DNA of 64,000 bases, from NCBI GenBank assembly GCA_903813345.2, contig CAIIXF020000007.1, positions 24,043,564-24,107,563 of the forward strand, in the 5' to 3' direction. Under the pieces are notes generated by a model. That model was given only the letters and a program-made list of their open reading frames with translations. It did no database searches and was not told the DNA's origin. Shown here in pieces: positions 61,501-64,000 of this stretch. The translations under genes and the position numbers were made by a program. Position 1 is the first letter of the stretch. The number at the start of each line of letters is the position of its first letter. The DNA comes from Owenia fusiformis. Lineage: Eukaryota > Annelida > Polychaeta > Sabellida > Oweniidae.

Positions 61501-63991
61501 ACATGTATGTGATCCCTATGTCCATGTTGCTCCTATTATTAGACTGTGTATTGGTTTCATTTTATGCACTTTTTAGTTCGATTCAATTTCTGTGATGACC
61601 TTACTCATAAGCTATTTTATGGAATCTATGGCTTTTTACGTCACCACCATAAAAGGTGACATAGAGCTATATTTTTTGCGGATGGTGTTTGGCAGTCAGA
61701 GTATGCAGTTCAGCGTCTGTAACAAATGACAGGTGGTGATGACATTTTGCATGTTAATGTCTTGTCAATTAATACCACAGTGACACAATTTTTATTTTCA
61801 TCAATGAAATAGCCTATTTCAAAATTACATGTATTACAAAATTCATTATTTTGAAACTGCATTTTTATTGATTTTTGTTTATTTCTATTATTTGATCGCA
61901 TGAATTAATCTTTAATTTAAATCAAAAATCACAAGTACATAATCAGATCATTTATCATTTAATAATTCCTTTGCTTTTCTGTTTGCATTGCACTGATCAA
62001 ACAAAGATATTTGGTTTAACACACTGTACATGGTCAAGTGCAAGTGGTTTCAGTATTTGTAGTCTAATGTATAACTAATGTTGATATATATATTATTATT
62101 AAGGTATATTTGATTAATTAGTAAGCAGCATTGGGGAAAATCTTAAATCATAAACACACAAAAGCCCAATCAACATTCTCTTTTTCAGCACTTCCCTTGA
62201 CAATGGTTTATTTGATACAAACTAAACAGTTATTTGTTATTATTAACTTGTATTTGCAGTCACTACATTCCCTCTAATGAACTCTGCATTGACAAAAGGC
62301 TTTGGTCACAGCAACTTTCACCAGATGAAAGGGCAAAACATGCCTACTTTTGCCAGAAATGGCAAGATGAGGTAATAGAAGTTCCTGTGTTAATCACAAT
62401 CTTATGTTGATAGATATGACTATCCAACTTGCTAGTTTATTATTATTTTTTAATCAATAAATATTTTTCTCTGAAATGAATATTCTGCACAAAAAGGCAA
62501 CTGAGCAGATCAAGGTAAGAGACACAAACAGATGTTTATTTTTAAATGAGTGTACAGTCTTAATATAAATTTTGATAAATGCTGGCTGTTGAGTTTAAAT
62601 AAATGGCCCAGTGTTCTAACTTTTATGAATGATTTAGAGAAATGATTATACTCTTCGCTGTTTATTTTCTCTCTTCTCTCATAGTTTCATTTACTCATTA
62701 CTTAATTCTAAATATTATTGTTGGATGTTTTATTATTGGTGGTTAGCTATGTTAAACGCCAGAACCATCGTGGCCATGATATTTTCTTATGATATGTTTA
62801 TTTCCAGAATGCCTTACCAGAAATCCTTCGAACACTAACACCCGATGATATCAGGATTCTTGTAGAGACAATAGATGAAGAGAGTCGGAGAGGAAATTTC
62901 CATCGTGTTTTCCCATCTGCGTCTTCACAAAAATACATGCGGTTTTTCGACTCTCCTCGCTACTATAACATTCTGAATATGCAATGGTTGGAGAAATATC
63001 AGCGCATGGAGGGGCGAGGTGAATATTTTTCTGAATCGCATTTCCTCAAATAAATCATTGGATCTAGCGTCATATTTTTAGTTTCAATATTGAAATATGA
63101 ACTGTGAATGAGAAAGTGTGTTATTTATGTATTATATGAAGAGAGTGTATCATAAGATGTTTCAGATCTACTGGCTAAAAAGTAAATGTGAACTGTTCTT
63201 TCCAAGCACAGCGTTTTGTACAAGTTATAGATCACCCAGCCACATAGCCCTATATTCAAAAGAACATTCATTATTATGTTTATGTGTCTTCAGGTATAGC
63301 TCTGCTAGAGTCCTACTGTCAGAAGGGAATCCATATAGAAAACCCAACATCCAACTCTAATCACCAGGTTTGTCTTTTGATCAAGATTTCTCAATTCTGT
63401 TGTCAAGCATTTTTCAAGATTCACTATCTTGTCAAGCATTGCCTTAGGACACTTTGCTCATTTAGTATATCAGACCAAATTATTTGCTGAAATTTATGAG
63501 TTTATAAGTTTATTGCTCTTTAACTCTGATATCATGATTTCCATGATTACATCTAACACCAATGGATTCATGAACATTTAAAGCTAAGAATCCTACAGAA
63601 ATTAATCCCAGGCAATTTATTTTTGGTACGAGTTTGAAACAACCTCCACACTGTTTTAAGGAGATTTTGGCCTGGCATTTGATTTGGAACAGCAATAAGA
63701 GAGATTGTGTAATTGTGTTAATAGTATTCATATTCCAAAATTATGGTTCTGGCTATTTTTACATATAAGTTTGTATGGCAATGCATTTAAATATTTAATC
63801 CAGAAATATCGTCATTAATCACTTGTATTGTAGATGTGCACTTTAGAGTTTACTTTAGAGTGTCATTTATCTGTTTATGTTACATGAAAATATTGCATGT
63901 AATTTAATGAAATGAAACAGTGCTATATATATTCTAACACCTTCTTAAAGTTTTTCACATCGTATATGTTGTTTTCTTTTCACAGGTTTAA
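40564..63991 (+). CDS. TTLL4: TTLL4-type tubulin polyglutamylase
   Basis: ATP-dependent ligase adding glutamate side chains to tubulin; vertebrate TTLL4 also modifies NAP1-like proteins. Exons: 40564-41594, 43104-43252, 43668-43883, 45136-45246, 45379-45455, 45791-45985, 46536-46747, 59114-59236, 59621-59719, 59853-59987, 60487-60615, 61392-61436, 62260-62371, 62497-62514, 62808-63018, 63294-63367, phases continuous (979 codons). The N-terminus is Ser/Pro-rich, followed by a Glu/Asp-rich linker. The TTL core matches human TTLL4: PALMASLFPNVPPTINF, GSFQIGRKDRLWRNLS, KWIIKPPASARGIGI, KFDLRIYVYV, MHLTNYSINKKN, HELFGFDVMLDENLKPW and EVNISPS. Lysine, Arg, Asp, Glu and Asn needed for ATP/Mg binding are present. 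Exon 62497-62514 is an 18-nt micro-exon and less certain. An acceptor at 63985 would give GTT TAA and a 980-residue protein, shorter than human TTLL4; an alternative 3' end beyond the window is possible. Confidence 0.93.
41633..41760 (+). repeat. Interspersed ~130-bp repeat, copy 2
   Basis: Starts with the hairpin TCACCACCACAAGTGGTGAC and ends TGTAACAAATGGCAGTTAGT plus a CATGTTAATGCCTTGTT tail, matching the copies at 27689 (inverted) and 61640. Confidence 0.8.
41995..42320. mobile_element. Hairpin-containing MITE-like element
   Basis: Imperfect inverted pair TATTATTACCACC (41997) and GGTGGTAATAATA (42211). It is followed by a strong hairpin at 42240-42305 in which AATATAGTGAAATATTGGACC is followed at once by its complement. 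TGACGTCAT lies at 42086. No ORF; borders approximate. Confidence 0.5.
43951..45001 (-). mobile_element. Degenerate mariner transposon
   Basis: Terminal inverted repeats of ~50 bp (left TACGAGGGTTGATCCAAAAG, right reverse complement TACAAGGGTTGATCCAAAAG) with TA edges. The minus strand encodes the C-terminal half of a mariner transposase: NFYFHHDNAQAHRANVTIEA, LPYSPDMAACDFHMFPEAKK, LRGIHFDD and RCKKCVAHSGDYFEGE (stop near 44259). The second catalytic Asp (HDN) and the third (SPDMAACD region) are present. The upstream part is frameshifted (DLKDAMRKND in another frame) and the N-terminal DNA-binding half is missing. Dead copy in a TTLL4 intron. Confidence 0.92.
46853..47100. mobile_element. TACAGGGTG-ended MITE
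   Basis: 248 bp starting TACAGGGTGGTCAAAAAAAT and ending TGCAATCACCCTGTA. Short terminal inverted repeats with TA edges suggest Tc1/mariner mobilisation. No ORF. A 38-bp palindrome with the same ends lies at 20455-20492. Confidence 0.65.
47354..48441 (+). mobile_element. Mariner-like element with ~210-bp terminal inverted repeats
   Basis: TACGAGGGGTGATCCAAAAG at the left is matched by the reverse complement of the right end. Inverted identity continues over about 210 bp, including CACCCGGAACGGTATT at 47531 and its complement at 48248. The plus-strand frame 47715-47972 contains LEQLPYARYSLDMALCDFLPF. That is a decayed version of the mariner PYSPDLAPCDF block in which the catalytic-region SPD has become SLD. 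No intact transposase remains. Ends are close kin to the elements at 43951 and 31337. Confidence 0.85.
48590..48674. repeat. 21-bp tandem repeat, 4 copies
   Basis: Four virtually identical GTGGACAGTAAACATGCCCAA units, 14 bp beyond the stop codon of the nested CBM9-like gene, so within its 3'UTR if transcribed. Confidence 0.9.
48688..53136 (-). CDS. Secreted CBM9/DOMON-like carbohydrate-binding protein, nested in a TTLL4 intron
   Basis: Exons on the minus strand: 52968-53136, 52186-52345, 51797-51966, 51409-51546, 50865-50919, 50288-50345, 50065-50164, 49526-49751, 49159-49270, 48688-48900. All phases close, giving 466 residues plus a stop. The N-terminus (MRSAFPLLLALVVVTELHTTFA) is a clear signal peptide. 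A basic Lys/Arg-rich segment follows. Then comes a CBM9_1-like domain: KITTDGRLEERAWLEVPWTD, FIDIQG, RAKMRYDDEYLYIAARIDEP, DSVIFQDNDFEVFIDPG, YEMNALNTYWDLELNK, and later WSVEIAMPFSDL and DQWRINFSRVEWKV. These are family hallmarks of proteins that bind glycans through a DOMON-related beta sandwich. No transmembrane segment, so probably extracellular. The last exon is read through a GTAAGA at 48760-48765 because VRSVHLPRLMCMIQDDRF continues the domain. Exact ligand unknown. Confidence 0.9.
50528..50850. mobile_element. Double-hairpin MITE-like element in an intron of the CBM9-like gene
   Basis: GTTATTGAATGATTTGAAGT...ACAGGATATA at 50531 pairs with its exact complement ending 50670. A second hairpin joins TCTGTATTGCTACTGAGATT (50691) to AATCTCAGTAGCAATACAGA (50766-50785). 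The tail ACCAATCAGAGGGCTTCATT ... ATATGATAAAA resembles that of the 21138-22256 copies. No ORF. Confidence 0.65.
52565..52822. repeat. Single-arm fragment of the 38197 foldback family
   Basis: Carries AGGGTCATTCTGACCATGGC, GTGATCCTGGTCATGTAAAT and GGCACCTTAA in the same order as the right arm at 38700-38962. Its partner arm is missing. Lies in the first intron of the CBM9-like gene. Confidence 0.85.
53158..53204. repeat. 15-bp tandem repeat, 3 copies
   Basis: Three copies of GTATTGAATTCCTT, 22 bp upstream of the start codon of the CBM9-like gene, so in its 5'UTR or core promoter. Confidence 0.85.
53205..54540. other. Intronic interval with a GC-richer, promoter-like patch
   Basis: From about 53830 to 54500 base composition shifts to higher GC and CpG. 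It contains CACGTG, GGGGCGGAG (GC-box-like), TATATATAAATA near 54460, then AAACATGTTG followed by a consensus donor GTAAGT at about 54531. This could be an internal promoter with a short first exon, or simply an old inserted element. No coding exon can be supported. Confidence 0.3.
54711..54925. mobile_element. 215-bp MITE with TTGAG target duplication
   Basis: Terminal inverted repeats CAGGCCTGTAGCCAGG and CCTGGCTACGGGCCTG. The interior has three C/G homopolymer tracts (7-18 bases). TTGAG at 54706-54710 and 54926-54930 is a 5-bp target duplication. The CCGTAGCCAGG-type end is familiar from MITEs in several animal genomes. Confidence 0.8.
55117..55858. mobile_element. Inverted-repeat element (GCCCCCTATC ends)
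   Basis: GCCCCCTATCAACCGCTTCAAAATTGTG at the left (first 20 bases quoted end at GCTT) is mirrored by TTTTGAAGCGGGTGATAGCC and GATAGGGGGC at the right. There is weak internal repetition of GCTGATAGCTAACAGCTTTTC-like blocks. A partial relative lies at 57825-57985. No intact ORF. Confidence 0.6.
55735..56610. repeat. Segmental duplication, copy A
   Basis: Carries in order: ATGAAGAGAAATCTTGATTG, a GATAGCCGATAGGGG block, CCGCAAAATTTAATGG, ACAGTATTTGCATGTGGAAT, AATTATGATATTG and CAGTAAAACCTGTCTTATCC. The same order recurs at 57830-58545. It includes a smaller MITE at about 56065-56391 with AGTACAGTA-type ends. Confidence 0.75.
56065..56391. mobile_element. AGTACAGTA-ended MITE
   Basis: The left end GTACTGTACTCCCGATATTT and the right end TTAACCGGTAGTACAGTA are imperfect inverted repeats. 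Internal TTCGCG/CGCGAA blocks also pair. A partial copy occurs at 58150-58225. Confidence 0.55.
56555..56830. repeat. pogo/Tc1-like terminal fragments, locally duplicated
   Basis: TACAGTAAAACCTGTCTTAT (56558), ACAGTAATATCTGTCTAATA (twice near 56752-56795), each followed by CCAAATGCCACC. These resemble the CAGTAAAACCTGTCTAA termini of pogo/Tigger-type MITEs. A further copy is at 58487. Confidence 0.55.
57830..58545. repeat. Segmental duplication, copy B
   Basis: Matches copy A (55735-56610) in the same orientation and order but is shorter and more eroded. Examples are ATGAAGAGAAATCTTGACTG, GTGATAGCTGATAGG, ACAGTATTTGCATGTGAAAT and CAGTAAAACCTGTCTAATCC. The ~1.2 kb between copies has no coding signal. 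Confidence 0.75.
59308..59366 (+). repeat. Interspersed ~130-bp repeat, 3'-end fragment
   Basis: Only the tail is kept: ATAACAAATGGGAGGTGGTT then CATTTTGCATGTCAATGCC. Located in the TTLL4 intron after exon 59114-59236. Confidence 0.65.
60351..60463. repeat. ~39-bp tandem repeat, 3 copies
   Basis: Three units of CATTTTAGGTCATCAATTAA followed by AATTGTAAAAGAGA, ending just upstream of the acceptor for TTLL4 exon 60487-60615. Confidence 0.9.
61640..61766 (+). repeat. Interspersed ~130-bp repeat, copy 3
   Basis: GTCACCACCATAAAAGGTGA, GGATGGTGTTTGGCAGTCAG, TGTAACAAATGACAGGTGGT and GCATGTTAATGTCTTG. This is the most complete copy alongside 27689-27821. Confidence 0.8.
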
Positions 63992-64000
63992 AAAGACTGG

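Noticed and set aside
1-64000. tRNA, rRNA or other structured RNA genes
   Set aside because: I looked for cloverleaf-like and Pol III box patterns and found none I could support. The many hairpins belong to transposon inverted repeats.

Overview
This is a eukaryotic window. It comes from an intron-rich, AT-rich animal genome, most likely a marine invertebrate. Every gene is split by GT-AG introns of 0.1 to 12 kb. There are no bacterial-type operons, and roughly half of the window is recognisable repeat. TTLL4-type and MEKK2/3-type proteins, a secreted CBM9-like protein, a fish/invertebrate-type LINE tail, mariner elements and abundant TACATGTA-rich minisatellites fit a lophotrochozoan (mollusc-like) or invertebrate deuterostome. 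The sequence alone does not settle the phylum.

Layout. (1) 12-15484 (+): the body of a MAP3K2/MAP3K3 (MEKK2/3) orthologue. Thirteen exons run from inside the PB1 domain to the stop codon; the 5' end lies left of the window. (2) 15485-28390: a gene-poor block of minisatellites, hairpin-type non-autonomous elements and a 4.5-kb giant inverted repeat (22806-27281). The inverted repeat carries two broken, back-to-back copies of the 3' half of a transposon-like gene. (3) 28391-37534 (-): a small ankyrin-repeat protein gene of eight recognised exons. Its introns hold a truncated LINE, a mariner-type MITE with long terminal inverted repeats, a ~24-bp minisatellite and a foldback element with a minisatellite core. 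(4) 37535-40556: a likely head-to-head promoter region plus two inverted-repeat elements. (5) 40564-63991 (+): a TTLL4-type tubulin polyglutamylase gene with a serine/proline-rich N-terminus, an acidic linker and the TTL ligase core. Its 12.4-kb intron (46748-59113) contains a complete gene on the opposite strand (48688-53136): a secreted 466-residue protein with a CBM9/DOMON-like carbohydrate-binding domain. Two mariner relatives, several MITEs and a ~0.8-kb segmental duplication lie in the same TTLL4 region.

The four host genes have no evident shared pathway: MAP-kinase signalling, an ankyrin scaffold, tubulin glutamylation and an extracellular glycan-binding protein. The only structural couplings visible are the nested gene and the divergent promoter. 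Exon boundaries were set by reading frame, GT-AG signals and phase continuity. Where a junction could not be closed, the entry says so.
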